Below, piece after piece: positions 34,095-43,158 of a DNA stretch of 64,000 bases. The first letter of the stretch is position 1. Each line of letters opens with the position of its first letter. A program made the translations under genes and the position numbers. Source of the DNA: Acidobacteriota bacterium. Its GTDB lineage: Bacteria; Acidobacteriota; Terriglobia; Acidiferrales; UBA7541. The DNA lies in the NCBI GenBank assembly GCA_013289715.1, contig JABCZJ010000016.1:62001-126000 (forward strand), written 5' to 3'. The notes below the pieces were generated by a model. It saw only the letters and a list, made by a program, of their open reading frames with translations, was not told where the DNA came from and made no database searches.

Positions 34095-35972
34095 ATGACC
34101 ACCAAGCCCCAACTAAACGATCGCGTCCGCCCCGTGCGCCTGCGCACCTCCGGCGCAACTCTCCATCACCTCGCCGGTGGCGCAATGCTGGTTCGTGCGG
34201 ACGAGGCCTTGGGACCGTACCCGAAAGTTCTAACCGATCGCCTCACACACTGGGCGAAAATCTCGCCAAACAAAGTCTGCGTAGCGAAGAGGGAAGCAAA
34301 TGGCGAATGGCGCAAGCTCACCTACGCGCAAGTGTTGCGAGCGGTCGAAAGTACCGGCCAGGCGCTTCTCGATCGCGGCCTATCGGAAGACCGACCGGTA
34401 GCCATCCTCTCCGAAAACGATCTCGAACATTTTCTGCTGATGCTCGCAGGCCAACACGTGGGAATCTCGACAGCGCATATTTCCCCGGTCTATTCGCTCG
34501 TCTCGCGCGATTTCGGCAAGCTGCGCCACACGCTCGGCCTGCTCAGGCCCGGCCTAGTCTTCGTTTCGAATGGCGAACGCTATGCTCGCGCCCTCGAAAA
34601 AGTAGTCCCGCCCGCCACAGAAATCGTCGTCACCACCGCGCCGCCGTCGACCCGATCAACAACTCTATTCGCCGAACTCGCAGGCACCACGCCAACCCCA
34701 GCCGTCGAAGCCGCGCACCACAAAATCGAGCCAGACACCGTCGCAAAAATCCTCTTCACCTCCGGTTCCACCGGCATGCCCAAAGGCGTTATCAATACGC
34801 ACCGCATGCTTTGCTGCAATCAACAAATGATCGCACAGGTTTTCTGTTTCCTCCAGGATGAGCCCCCGGTCCTCCTCGACTGGCTCCCCTGGAATCACAC
34901 CTTCGGCGGCAATCACAATACCGGCATCGCTCTCTACAACGGAGGCAGCTTCTATATAGATGATGGCAAGCCCGGCCCCTCGCTCATCGCAGAAACCATT
35001 CGCAACCTGCGCGAAATTTCCCCCACCGTTTATTTCAATGTTCCCAAAGGCTACGAAGATCTTCTGCCGGCCCTGCGCTCTGATGAACAGCTCCGCGAGA
35101 ATTTCTTTCGCCATCTGCGCCTGCTGTTCTACGCCGGCGCCGGCTTGTCGCAACCGGTCTGGGACGCCTATCGCGACCTCGCCCTGCAAACATGCGGCGA
35201 GCGCATCATTATGGTCACGGGCCTGGGCTCGACGGAAACTGCGCCCATGGCGATTCAGACCACATGGGAAACCGATCAGGCAGGAGTAATCGGCATCCCG
35301 ATTCCCGGCGTCGAAGCCAAACTCGTTCCGCGCGGCGCGAAACTCGAGGCGCGCGTGCGCGGACCGAACATCACGCCGGGCTACTGGCGTCAGCCGGAAT
35401 TGACCGCAGAGGCCTTCGACGCGGACGGTTTTTACAGTTTCGGCGATGCGCTAAAGTTTGTCGATCCCGCGGACGTCAACAAAGGTTTCCTCTTCGACGG
35501 CAGGTTCTCTGAAGATTTCAAACTAGCCAGCGGCACATGGGCCAGCGTAGGCCCGCTGCGTTCGCGCATGCTCAGCCACTTCGCGCCGTTCGTGCGCGAC
35601 GTAGTGATCGCCGGCCACGATCGCGACGACATCGGCGTGCTGATTTTCGCCGATGCCGACGCCTGCCGCGCCCTATGCCCGCAACTCGAGCGCACAGCAT
35701 CAGCCGCAGACATTTTTTCACATCACCAAGTTCGCGCACGCTTTCAAGAGCTGCTCGAAACCGCCGCCGCAAGCGCCACCGGCAGCTCGAATCGCGTCAC
35801 TCGCGCGATAATTGTGGACGAGCCTCCATCACTCGACGCCGGAGAAGTCACCGACAAAGGCTCGCTGAATCAACACGCCGTACTCGATCGCCGCGCCGCA
35901 ATTGTCGAAGAACTATACGCGCCGCAATCATCGTCGCGCATTCTGTGCGTTAAAAACATTAAGGAGCATTAA
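34095..35972 (+). CDS. AMP-forming CoA ligase, feruloyl-CoA synthetase-like
   Basis: The 625-residue ANL enzyme resembles feruloyl-CoA synthases: an N-terminal extension (HLAGGAMLVRADEALGPYP), ILFTSGSTGMPKGVINTHRM, LDWLPWNHTFGGNHN, YNVP-like FNVPKGYEDLLP, MVTGLGSTETAP and FLFDGRFSEDFKLASGTWASVG. It lacks the usual C-terminal lysine motif of the A10 type, which is common in this subgroup. In this operon it most likely makes the CoA thioester of the 3-oxoacid produced by the carboxylase, like benzoylacetate-CoA ligase in acetophenone degradation. It follows the UROD-like gene by 52 bp and precedes the thiolase gene by 3 bp. Confidence 0.85.
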   Translation: MTTKPQLNDRVRPVRLRTSGATLHHLAGGAMLVRADEALGPYPKVLTDRLTHWAKISPNKVCVAKREANGEWRKLTYAQVLRAVESTGQALLDRGLSEDRPVAILSENDLEHFLLMLAGQHVGISTAHISPVYSLVSRDFGKLRHTLGLLRPGLVFVSNGERYARALEKVVPPATEIVVTTAPPSTRSTTLFAELAGTTPTPAVEAAHHKIEPDTVAKILFTSGSTGMPKGVINTHRMLCCNQQMIAQVFCFLQDEPPVLLDWLPWNHTFGGNHNTGIALYNGGSFYIDDGKPGPSLIAETIRNLREISPTVYFNVPKGYEDLLPALRSDEQLRENFFRHLRLLFYAGAGLSQPVWDAYRDLALQTCGERIIMVTGLGSTETAPMAIQTTWETDQAGVIGIPIPGVEAKLVPRGAKLEARVRGPNITPGYWRQPELTAEAFDADGFYSFGDALKFVDPADVNKGFLFDGRFSEDFKLASGTWASVGPLRSRMLSHFAPFVRDVVIAGHDRDDIGVLIFADADACRALCPQLERTASAADIFSHHQVRARFQELLETAAASATGSSNRVTRAIIVDEPPSLDAGEVTDKGSLNQHAVLDRRAAIVEELYAPQSSSRILCVKNIKEH

Positions 35973-35975
35973 CTG

Positions 35976-37223
35976 ATGGCCACGAATACCACCGGTGGTT
36001 TTTTCATCGCCTACGACGACATCTACCTCCTCGACGGCGTCCGCACTCCCTTCGTTGACTACAACTCCGCGCTGGGCCTGGTCTCCCCCACCGATCTCGG
36101 CATCAAAGCCGCCCGCGCCCTTTTCGAACGCACAAGAATTCCCGCGCAAGATGTCGGCTCCGTAATCGCCGGCAGCGTAGCTCAAGCCAGCTTCGATGCC
36201 TACATGCTTCCGCGCCACATCGGTCTCTACTCCGGCGTTCCGCTCGATCGCCCCGCGTTGCTGGTCCAACGCGTCTGCGGCACCGGCATGGAAGCCATCA
36301 GTCAAGCCGCCGACGCCATCTCCCTGAAAAAAATCCAGCTGGGCCTCTGCGTCGGCGCAGAATCCATGAGTCGCAATCCCATCGCTGCCTACACTCACCG
36401 CGGCGGTTTCCGTCTCGGCCAGGTCGAATTCAAAGATTTCCTGTGGGAAGCGCTGCTAGATCCCGCGCCGGGCATCACTATGGGACAAACCGCGGAAAAC
36501 ACAGCCCGCAAATACAAAATCACGCGCGAAGAAGTGGACCGCTTCGCCGAATTAAGTTTCGCGCGCGCTCTAGCCGCGCAAACGAGCTGCTTCCTCTCTG
36601 GCGAAATCACGCCACTCGTCAGCGAAACATTCGAACTCGAAGGTTACAACCCTCGCGGCATCCGCCTCCCCAGCAAAATCGAAAGCCTCGCCACCGACAC
36701 GCACATCCGTCCCACATCCTGCGAAGTCCTCTCCAAAATTCGTCCCGCATTCGACGGCGTACAAACCGGCGGCAACAGTTCCGCGATCGTAGACGGCGCC
36801 GCGGCCGCGCTCGTCGGCTCCGGCGCATACGCAAAAGCGCGCGATGTCCAGCCGCTCGCGCGCGTCGCCGCCGTCGCCACGGTCGGCGTGCCCCCGGAAA
36901 TCATGAGCATCGCTCCCGCGCCCGCAATCCGGAAACTCCTCGACGGCGTGGGCCTGCGACTCGACGCCATCGACCGCTTCGAAATCAACGAAGCCTTCGG
37001 CGCGCAAATCATCGGCGTCGAACGCGAGCTCGGCCTCGACCGCAACAAACTTAACGTCAACGGCGGCGCAATCGCCATCGGCCATCCCCTCGCGGCGACC
37101 GGCATACGCTTAGCTGTGACGGTGTCGCGCGAACTCCGCCGCTCGAACCTGCGCTACGGCATCGCGTCCGCGTGCATCGGCGGAGGGCAGGGAATCGCAG
37201 TGCTCCTCGAAATCCCGCGCTGA
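35976..37223 (+). CDS. Thiolase (acetyl-CoA acyltransferase)
   Basis: The 415-residue thiolase has nucleophile C101 (VQRVCGTGMEA), H370 (AIAIGHPLAATG) and C400 (ASACIGGGQG), and ends at normal length. The family cleaves 3-oxoacyl-CoA with CoA into acetyl-CoA and a shortened acyl-CoA. Immediately after a carboxylase and a CoA ligase it completes a logical pathway: ketone to 3-oxoacid to 3-oxoacyl-CoA to acyl-CoA plus acetyl-CoA. The ribosome-binding site AAGGAG sits inside the end of the ligase gene, showing co-translation. It could also serve as the missing 3-oxoadipyl-CoA thiolase for the pca branch. Confidence 0.92.
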   Translation: MATNTTGGFFIAYDDIYLLDGVRTPFVDYNSALGLVSPTDLGIKAARALFERTRIPAQDVGSVIAGSVAQASFDAYMLPRHIGLYSGVPLDRPALLVQRVCGTGMEAISQAADAISLKKIQLGLCVGAESMSRNPIAAYTHRGGFRLGQVEFKDFLWEALLDPAPGITMGQTAENTARKYKITREEVDRFAELSFARALAAQTSCFLSGEITPLVSETFELEGYNPRGIRLPSKIESLATDTHIRPTSCEVLSKIRPAFDGVQTGGNSSAIVDGAAAALVGSGAYAKARDVQPLARVAAVATVGVPPEIMSIAPAPAIRKLLDGVGLRLDAIDRFEINEAFGAQIIGVERELGLDRNKLNVNGGAIAIGHPLAATGIRLAVTVSRELRRSNLRYGIASACIGGGQGIAVLLEIPR

Positions 37224-37423
37224 AAGCAAAATCCGGCAGCCGCGCCGGCGATACGCAGGCATGTGAACATTCGCGGCCGCAACCCAAAAACAAACACGCC
37301 ACGTTGCAAATTCATCTTACTGATGTGTTCCATTCACGCGCACCCAACAGCAGTCACCGCATCATTCTGATGTAAACTGGAGTAATAGCAGCCAGCAAGG
37401 TCAGTCGGAGGTAAATTACTTTT

Positions 37424-38269
37424 ATGGGCGATGCCGCACTCAAATCTTATCTATTCGTTAGCGATTTCGATCAGACTCTCACGTTCAACGATTCCGGTTA
37501 CGTCCTGAGCGAAATCGTGGGCATTCCCACCGCGGAATTCGAGCGCAAAGCCGAAGGCATGGCGAAACTAAATCTCGTTCAGCAGGGCGCCGAACTAGCC
37601 TATCTCCTGCTCCACGATCCGGAATTCCGCTCGCGCGTCCGCAAAGAGCATTTGATGCAGGTCGGCAAGGAAATTCGCCTGAAAGCCAATATCGGCCTGC
37701 TGAACGAAATTCTCGATCACGGCATTCAAGGCTATCACTTCGATTTTTACGTTCTCTCCGCCGCTCCTGTCGAAGTGATTCAATCCGCCCTGGAAGGAAT
37801 CCTGCCGCCCGACCGCATTCACGGCACGGAATTCAAATACAAAAGTACCGGAGAAATTGACACTATTGTGCGCGCCACCGCCGGTTACGGAAAAGTCGCT
37901 TTCCTCGACGAACTCCAGGCCAAAATGAAAATAGGTCCGGATCACGTCATCTACGCCGGCGACGGCAGCTCGGACATTCACGTCATGCTGCACATCAACG
38001 CACGCGACGGTTTCACCATCGCCGTCTCCGAAACCAAACACGTTTCGCACATCGCCCAGCGCACGATCCTCAGCACCAGCGCTCTCGGCGTCCTCGTCCC
38101 GATCCTGGAAAAAATTGTTGGCAAGGGCCGCGCGCAAATCCGCACGTTCCTGGAGTCCTACGGTTTTCTCATTCAAGAATGGGATAAAGTTCGCACCGAC
38201 TGGCTCACGCTGCGCCCCGCGACGGAAGAAGCCGTCGAATCTCGCTCAATGGATGGCTCATCGCTATGA
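37424..38269 (+). CDS. HAD-superfamily phosphatase, phosphoserine phosphatase-like
   Basis: The 281-residue protein has complete HAD motifs: DFDQT (nucleophile D14, general acid D16), FYVLSAAPVEV (motif II), a lysine in GYGKVAFLDEL (motif III) and VIYAGDGSSDIHVML (motif IV). The helical cap between motifs I and II is typical of the SerB/PSPase-like subfamily (C1 cap). It should be a cytoplasmic phosphomonoesterase of unknown substrate. A CGGAGGT site lies further than usual (11 nt) before the ATG. It overlaps the next small membrane protein gene as ATGA. It is 200 bp beyond the thiolase, so membership of the carboxylase operon is doubtful. Confidence 0.85.
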   Translation: MGDAALKSYLFVSDFDQTLTFNDSGYVLSEIVGIPTAEFERKAEGMAKLNLVQQGAELAYLLLHDPEFRSRVRKEHLMQVGKEIRLKANIGLLNEILDHGIQGYHFDFYVLSAAPVEVIQSALEGILPPDRIHGTEFKYKSTGEIDTIVRATAGYGKVAFLDELQAKMKIGPDHVIYAGDGSSDIHVMLHINARDGFTIAVSETKHVSHIAQRTILSTSALGVLVPILEKIVGKGRAQIRTFLESYGFLIQEWDKVRTDWLTLRPATEEAVESRSMDGSSL

Positions 38270-38502
38270 TCAGCTCAATCGGCTGGCTCGCCACCGCGCT
38301 CGTCACCGCATCCTATTTTTTCCGCAACCACAAGACGCTCCGCATCATGCAGGCTCTCGGCGCCGTCGTCTGGTTAACCTACGGCGTCCTCATCAACTCC
38401 AAACCAGTAATGGTCGCAAACATAATCGTAGCCGTAGTCGCCCTGTACTCGACGTTCCTGCCAGCCCGCGTCCCCCCGCCAACCCCAGAAAGCGGCGCCT
38501 GA
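38266..38502 (+). CDS. Small YgjV-like membrane protein
   Basis: The 78-residue protein has two to three predicted helices. The opening ISSIGWLATALVTASYFFRN and the LWLTYG-like VVWLTYGVLINSKP segment fit YgjV/SemiSWEET-like small inner-membrane proteins. The C-terminal tail is Pro-rich. It is coupled to the phosphatase by an ATGA overlap. Function is unknown. Confidence 0.65.
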   Translation: MISSIGWLATALVTASYFFRNHKTLRIMQALGAVVWLTYGVLINSKPVMVANIIVAVVALYSTFLPARVPPPTPESGA

Positions 38503-38587
38503 ACCCAAGAAAATGCAAGCTAGCACGCTCAGCTAGCAGCACGGCCCCGACCGCCCGATTGAGCCAGAGTCGGCGATTCTTGCACAT

Positions 38588-39475
38588 TCAATTTTTCAGA
38601 ACAAAGATAACGTCCGCGGTCATGCCCATCGATTGGATCGGCTTTCCGTCAAGAGTTGCCGGCGTGTAGCGCCAGTGAATGACCGCCTCTTCGGCTGCTT
38701 TGCACGAGCTCGCGTCGTCGGAGAAGCCGTCGCCCGAGACTGCGCGAGCGTTGTAAACGACGCCGTCCGCACCGATGTTGAAATAGACTCGAGCGGTTCC
38801 GCTGATGTGCTGGGCGGCAGCTTCCGGCGGGTACACCGGATCAACCTTCGTAACCAATCTTGCGGGATCAATCTTGAAATTGGCGATTCTTATTTTGACA
38901 AATGGATGGCGACTGTCCCACCGGAACCCTCCGTCAATAAACATGAAATAGCCGATTCGCTCGCCCTCAGGGTTTTCCGATGTCTCCCAGCCGGCGGAGT
39001 ATATGTCGAGCGGCCTTTGCAGCGACTCGAGCATGCGCCACGCCATGCCCTTACCGGGTTCGGGATCATCGTTCACGCTTCGGATGAGGAGCCGTCCGCC
39101 CTGTCTTGCGAGTTCGACGAGGTGTTCGATGAAGAGCTTTTCATCTGGGCCGCGGAATTTCTGATCACACAACCCCATCCAGCTGTCCGCGTGGTCGGAT
39201 CTGTACATGCTGTGAAGCCAGAGAGCGCAATCCGGAACCTCCGTGTCTTTCACGAGCGCCGCCAGCTTGGCGAGATCATCATGCTTAGCCGCCTCCAGCA
39301 TGGCTTCCAATAGTTGTCGCAGTCCAGCGGCGGTATTTGGCTGGTTCGAGGACTCTGGCATTCCGATAGGAGAAGATACGGTTTTTTCTTGCGCGTGCAC
39401 CGGAATCGGAACAGCTAGGAATATCAACAAGAATGTGAACGTGCGTTTCAGTAGATAGTTGAATTGCACGTTCAC
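38588..39475 (-). CDS. Secreted protein with C-terminal TonB domain
   Basis: The 295-residue protein has a signal peptide (FLLIFLAVPIPVHAQ), a middle region without recognised domain, and a C-terminal TonB-like domain (VTKVDPVYPPEAAAQHISGTARVYFNIGADGVV through FVLKN). Such single TonB domains without an N-terminal transmembrane anchor are frequent in Acidobacteriota. Start is a GTG at 39475. It converges with the YgjV-like gene and is not obviously in an operon. Confidence 0.75.
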   Translation of the reverse strand: MNVQFNYLLKRTFTFLLIFLAVPIPVHAQEKTVSSPIGMPESSNQPNTAAGLRQLLEAMLEAAKHDDLAKLAALVKDTEVPDCALWLHSMYRSDHADSWMGLCDQKFRGPDEKLFIEHLVELARQGGRLLIRSVNDDPEPGKGMAWRMLESLQRPLDIYSAGWETSENPEGERIGYFMFIDGGFRWDSRHPFVKIRIANFKIDPARLVTKVDPVYPPEAAAQHISGTARVYFNIGADGVVYNARAVSGDGFSDDASSCKAAEEAVIHWRYTPATLDGKPIQSMGMTADVIFVLKN

Positions 39476-39638
39476 TCAATATCCGAAATCGTGAAAAAGC
39501 GCAACGCAGAAGTCGTACGCCGTGCGGCGTTGCGAGATTATGGTCGAATGGCGTTGCGATCCTAAATTGCGCTGCTGTCCAACCGCGCGTGCGGCGAGTT
39601 CACCTCCCGAGCGCGAGCGAGCGCACGCAAAGCCAGGC

Positions 39639-40574
39639 CTAGAGCGAAATCCACCCCGCATGTATCAACCATAACGACGTAACCCCCACCAAAATCCACA
39701 AAATCACGCCCTGCAGCATCGGACGCACGCCCACCTGCCGCACCGTAGCCCGCGAAATCCCCGTCCCGATCAAATACAGGGTCGCCGTCAATCCCAATTT
39801 CCCCATCACACTCAGCGCGTGCCACTCGCGCGAAAGCCCCGGCAGGTAAGTGTTCGCCACCGCCGCCAAACAGAACAAAGCAATAAACCACGGCCATTGA
39901 ATTCGGCTGTCCGAACGCTTCAGCACCGCCGCCCCCACAGAAACCGGCACGATCCACAACGCACGCGTCAATTTCACCGTCGTGCCCACCACCAACGCCA
40001 CCGCTCCATAACGCGCCGTCGCCCCCACCACCGAACTCGTGTCATGAATCGCCAGCGCTGCCCACAATCCAAATTGTTGCTGCGACAAATGCAGCAGCCA
40101 CCCCAGCGGCGGAAAAATCAGTAGCGCAATCGCATTCAATATGAAAACTGTGCCCAGCGAAACCGCCGTTTCTTCCTGATCTGCGTGGATAATCGGCGCC
40201 ACCGCCGCAATCGCGCTCCCACCGCAAATCGCAGTTCCCACGGTGATCAATATCGAAGCCGTCTTGTTTACCCCCAGAATCCGCCCCGCCAGCAATCCAG
40301 CAGTCAGCGCGAACCCAATGCTCACCGCCGTGTAAACGAATCCGCTGCGCCCTGCGCGCAATACTTCGTGCAGGTTCATGCCGAAGCCCAGTCCCACCAC
40401 CGATGCCTGCAGCAAATATTTCGTCGCCGTTCGCGATTCCGCTTGCCAAGGATGCGTCAACCCCAGTCCAAATATCAGCCCGAGCGCCAGCGCCACCGCC
40501 GGAGACACCAGCCCGCTTGCGCACAACACAAATCCCAGCACAAACAAAATTTTTACGGCCAAACGAATCTCCAA
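39639..40574 (-). CDS. YeiH/UPF0324 family membrane permease
   Basis: The 311-residue protein has about ten transmembrane helices and the family segments ATKYLLQASVVGLGFGMNL, ITVGTAICGGSAIAAVAPII and AIHDTSSVVGATARYG. It is a member of the putative sulfate exporter family (YeiH). Its substrate is not established for most members. It is alone on the minus strand between two unrelated genes. Confidence 0.9.
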   Translation of the reverse strand: MEIRLAVKILFVLGFVLCASGLVSPAVALALGLIFGLGLTHPWQAESRTATKYLLQASVVGLGFGMNLHEVLRAGRSGFVYTAVSIGFALTAGLLAGRILGVNKTASILITVGTAICGGSAIAAVAPIIHADQEETAVSLGTVFILNAIALLIFPPLGWLLHLSQQQFGLWAALAIHDTSSVVGATARYGAVALVVGTTVKLTRALWIVPVSVGAAVLKRSDSRIQWPWFIALFCLAAVANTYLPGLSREWHALSVMGKLGLTATLYLIGTGISRATVRQVGVRPMLQGVILWILVGVTSLWLIHAGWISL

Positions 40575-40902
40575 GCAGCGTCACGCGACGCCAGAAAGCA
40601 GAACTCCCCCGCGGTCCAGTCTTATATCATTAATACCGCTGCGTTGCTCGGCCAGCACGCCGCGGGACCTTTTCCGTCGGCCCGTCGCGTTAGGTCTGGA
40701 CTCCTGTCCTCGCGCGAATCGAAAGGTCTTCGCGTCCACGCCTCAGCCCGTCCCGCAGCTCAGAAAAATCCAAGACAGACAGCCTCTCCTGCCCCTTACA
40801 TCTTCGCCCCTTTCTCGAATTTAGAGTGGACATCCGTACCCCTTCTCGGTCAAATTATGGGGGTAGCTTTGCTGTGCTTTCGTTGTCTGGGGGAACTACG
40901 CG
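40575..40902. promoter_or_regulatory. Divergent intergenic region between yeiH-like and beta-barrel genes
   Basis: No gene is supported in this 330 bp. It contains the promoters of two divergent genes. A GGGG-rich ribosome-binding site (CTGGGGGAAC) precedes the beta-barrel gene ATG. No consensus -35/-10 pair could be chosen with confidence. Confidence 0.35.
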
Positions 40903-41622
40903 ATGCGATACCTAGCTTTCCTATCAGGATTGGTATTTCTGCTATGCATAAGCGCCGGCGCGCAAACCACTGCCTTCAATTCCGTTTTGCTGCCGTCCTC
41001 CTATTTTGCTGTGCCTGGCACTTTTGATGCACCCACAAACGCACCGGTGATCGCGCTCACACCGTTTTCCAGCGCCCCGGCAAACACTCCTCCCGGCGCC
41101 TTGCCCTCTTCCACGCCGCTCTCGTTATCGTTGCTGCCTGCGCCACCGCAAGACGTCACCAGCGTGTTCGAGACCTATGCCTGGCAAATCTACGGCGGTT
41201 ACACGTTTCAGCGTTTCTACGAATTGCCGGGTATCACCCAGAACATGAACGGGTTCAATTTCAGTGCGGTTTATTACTGGAAAGATTGGCTCGGCGCCGA
41301 TGGTGAGTTCGCCGCGGTTCACGGAAATCAAAGTAATGTTAGCTCCTGGTTCCTGTTCGGCGGCGGCGGACCGCGTTTTCGTTGGTCCGCGAAGAAGGGA
41401 ATCGAGATTTGGGCGCATGGCCTGGTCGGCTATTCGCACTTCACTCCGCAGACGGCTGCTGGCGTCCAGCACGCCTTTGCCTACGAACTCGGCGGTGGCG
41501 TTGACTTGCCCTTTAAGGAGCGCTGGGCGATTCGCTTGGAGGGAGACGCCATGTGCTCGCGCTACTTCAACACGTATCAATACAGCCCCAAGGCCTCTGC
41601 CGGCCTAGTCTTCCGATTCTAG
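40903..41622 (+). CDS. Outer-membrane beta-barrel protein
   Basis: The 239-residue protein has a signal peptide (GLVFLLCISAGAQ), a Pro/Ser/Ala-rich linker (about 30-85) and an OmpA/OmpW-like eight-strand barrel. Strands alternate (WQIYGGYTFQRF; GFNFSAVYYWKDWLGADGEF; GGGGPRFRW; GIEIWAHGLVGYSHF; FAYELGGGVDLPF) and the C-terminal residue is Phe (SAGLVFRF). Proteins of this type are common and mostly uncharacterised. Function unknown. Confidence 0.75.
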   Translation: MRYLAFLSGLVFLLCISAGAQTTAFNSVLLPSSYFAVPGTFDAPTNAPVIALTPFSSAPANTPPGALPSSTPLSLSLLPAPPQDVTSVFETYAWQIYGGYTFQRFYELPGITQNMNGFNFSAVYYWKDWLGADGEFAAVHGNQSNVSSWFLFGGGGPRFRWSAKKGIEIWAHGLVGYSHFTPQTAAGVQHAFAYELGGGVDLPFKERWAIRLEGDAMCSRYFNTYQYSPKASAGLVFRF

Positions 41623-42018
41623 CGTCGTCGAACGCAGCCTTTGACGTTGTAGCGGCGCGCTTTGGCTGGGCGCCTTTGACTGAGCGCTGCCCGCACTTCG
41701 CTCTCTCGCATTCGCAACAAGCATCCGCGCCTAGCCTATTTTGGAGTGCGGCGGCTTGCCGCCGCTTTCGCGATAACCTAACACTCGGCGCGGTCGCTCC
41801 AGGCGAGGCTTGCCTCGCCGCTGTTGGCTGCTGCCACCCGTTGCGGCGTCGACTCCATCGGATTTGTGGGGCGCGGCTTCAGCCGCGGCATCACGCTACC
41901 GCTATCCAAGGGACTTCAGTCCCTGAAACTCCCTCGCACCGCGCTCCTGTGGGCAACGGCAGCGCGGGCACTCAGCAACCGCTGCCACTTTTTCATCGCA
42001 CACCTCATCCAATTGATC
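41623..42018. repeat. Hairpin-array repeat, copy A
   Basis: No gene is supported. At 41643-41680 lies the TTGTAGCGGC...GCTGGGCGCC repeat. Four near-perfect palindromes with TT or TC centres follow: 41748-41765 (GCGGCGGC/GCCGCCGC), 41802-41819 (GGCGAGGC/GCCTCGCC), 41872-41887 (CGCGGCT/AGCCGCG) and 41909-41924 (AGGGACT/AGTCCCT). The same array recurs as copy B at 43.2 kb, downstream of the next gene. Confidence 0.8.
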
Positions 42019-43158
42019 ATGAACCCATTCGATGAATTGCAAATTCGCGACGTCCTCCTCCGCAACCGCATTGTCGTCTCCCCCATGTGCCAATATTCCA
42101 GCACCGATGGCTTCGCGAACGACTGGCATCTCGTCCATCTCGGCAGCCGCGCCGTAGGCGGCGCCTCCCTGATTTTCACCGAAGCGTGCGCCGTCTCCCC
42201 CGAAGGCCGCATCAGCCCGCAAGATCTCGGCATTTGGAAAGACGATCACATCTCCTTCCTCTCGCGCATCACGCAATTTCTGCTAGGGCAGGGAACCGTC
42301 CCCGGCATCCAGCTCGCACACGCCGGACGCAAAGGCAGCACGGCTCGCCCGTGGGAACCCGGCGGCTTCGTCCCCGAATCACAAGGCGGCTGGAAACCGG
42401 TCGCGCCCAGCGCCATCCCTTTTTCCGATAACTATGCGAAGCCCGCTGCGCTCGATGCCGCCGGAATTCAGAAAGTCATCAAAGATTTTGCCGCTGCCGC
42501 AGCGCGCGCGCTGCAAGCCGGTTTCAAAGTGATCGAAATCCATTCCGCGCACGGCTACCTGCTCCACGAATTTCTCTCGCCGCTGGCGAACCAGCGCAGC
42601 GATTCCTACGGCGGCTCGCCCGAAAATCGCACGCGCCTCCTCCGCGAAGTCGTCAGCGCAGTCCGCCGCGTCTGGCCCGCCGGTTTTCCCTTGTTCGTTC
42701 GCATCTCCGCGAGCGATTGGGTTCCCGGCGGTTGGGACCTCGAGCAATCCGTCGCGCTCGCGGAATCACTCGCCCCGCTCGGCGTCGATCTAATTGACTG
42801 TTCCTCCGGCGGCATGGTTCCGAATGCGCAAATTCCCGTCGCCCCCGGCTACCAGGTTCCTTTCGCCGCAGAAATCCGCGAGCGCACCGGCATCATGACC
42901 GGCGCGGTGGGCATGATCACGAGTGCCCGCCAAGCCGACACGATCCTCGACCAAGGCAAAGCCGACGTAGTAATCCTGGCCCGCGAATTCCTCCGCCAAC
43001 CCTACTGGCCGCTCGCCGTAGCCCGCGACCTGGGCTTCGCCGTAAGCTGGCCAGTCCAATATCTCCGCGCAGCCCCAGACCGCACCCCACCGCGCGAACC
43101 CATCAAGCTGCCAACAAATCCATCCGCCCAAGCCGAGCACGACGAAACCCAAGAATAG
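42019..43158 (+). CDS. Old yellow enzyme family NADH:flavin oxidoreductase, YqjM-like
   Basis: This 379-residue FMN enzyme has a TIM barrel with MCQYSS (C24 and Y26, the YqjM flavin-tuning Cys and active-site Tyr), H175 and H178 (EIHSAHGYLLHEFLSP), the AHAGRKGS segment and a C-terminal REFLRQPYW. It belongs to the thermophilic-like OYE group that reduces activated C=C bonds of enones with NAD(P)H. The start is the ATG at 42019; the open frame continues upstream into repeats. It is flanked on both sides by the same hairpin-array repeat. Confidence 0.9.
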   Translation: MNPFDELQIRDVLLRNRIVVSPMCQYSSTDGFANDWHLVHLGSRAVGGASLIFTEACAVSPEGRISPQDLGIWKDDHISFLSRITQFLLGQGTVPGIQLAHAGRKGSTARPWEPGGFVPESQGGWKPVAPSAIPFSDNYAKPAALDAAGIQKVIKDFAAAAARALQAGFKVIEIHSAHGYLLHEFLSPLANQRSDSYGGSPENRTRLLREVVSAVRRVWPAGFPLFVRISASDWVPGGWDLEQSVALAESLAPLGVDLIDCSSGGMVPNAQIPVAPGYQVPFAAEIRERTGIMTGAVGMITSARQADTILDQGKADVVILAREFLRQPYWPLAVARDLGFAVSWPVQYLRAAPDRTPPREPIKLPTNPSAQAEHDETQE

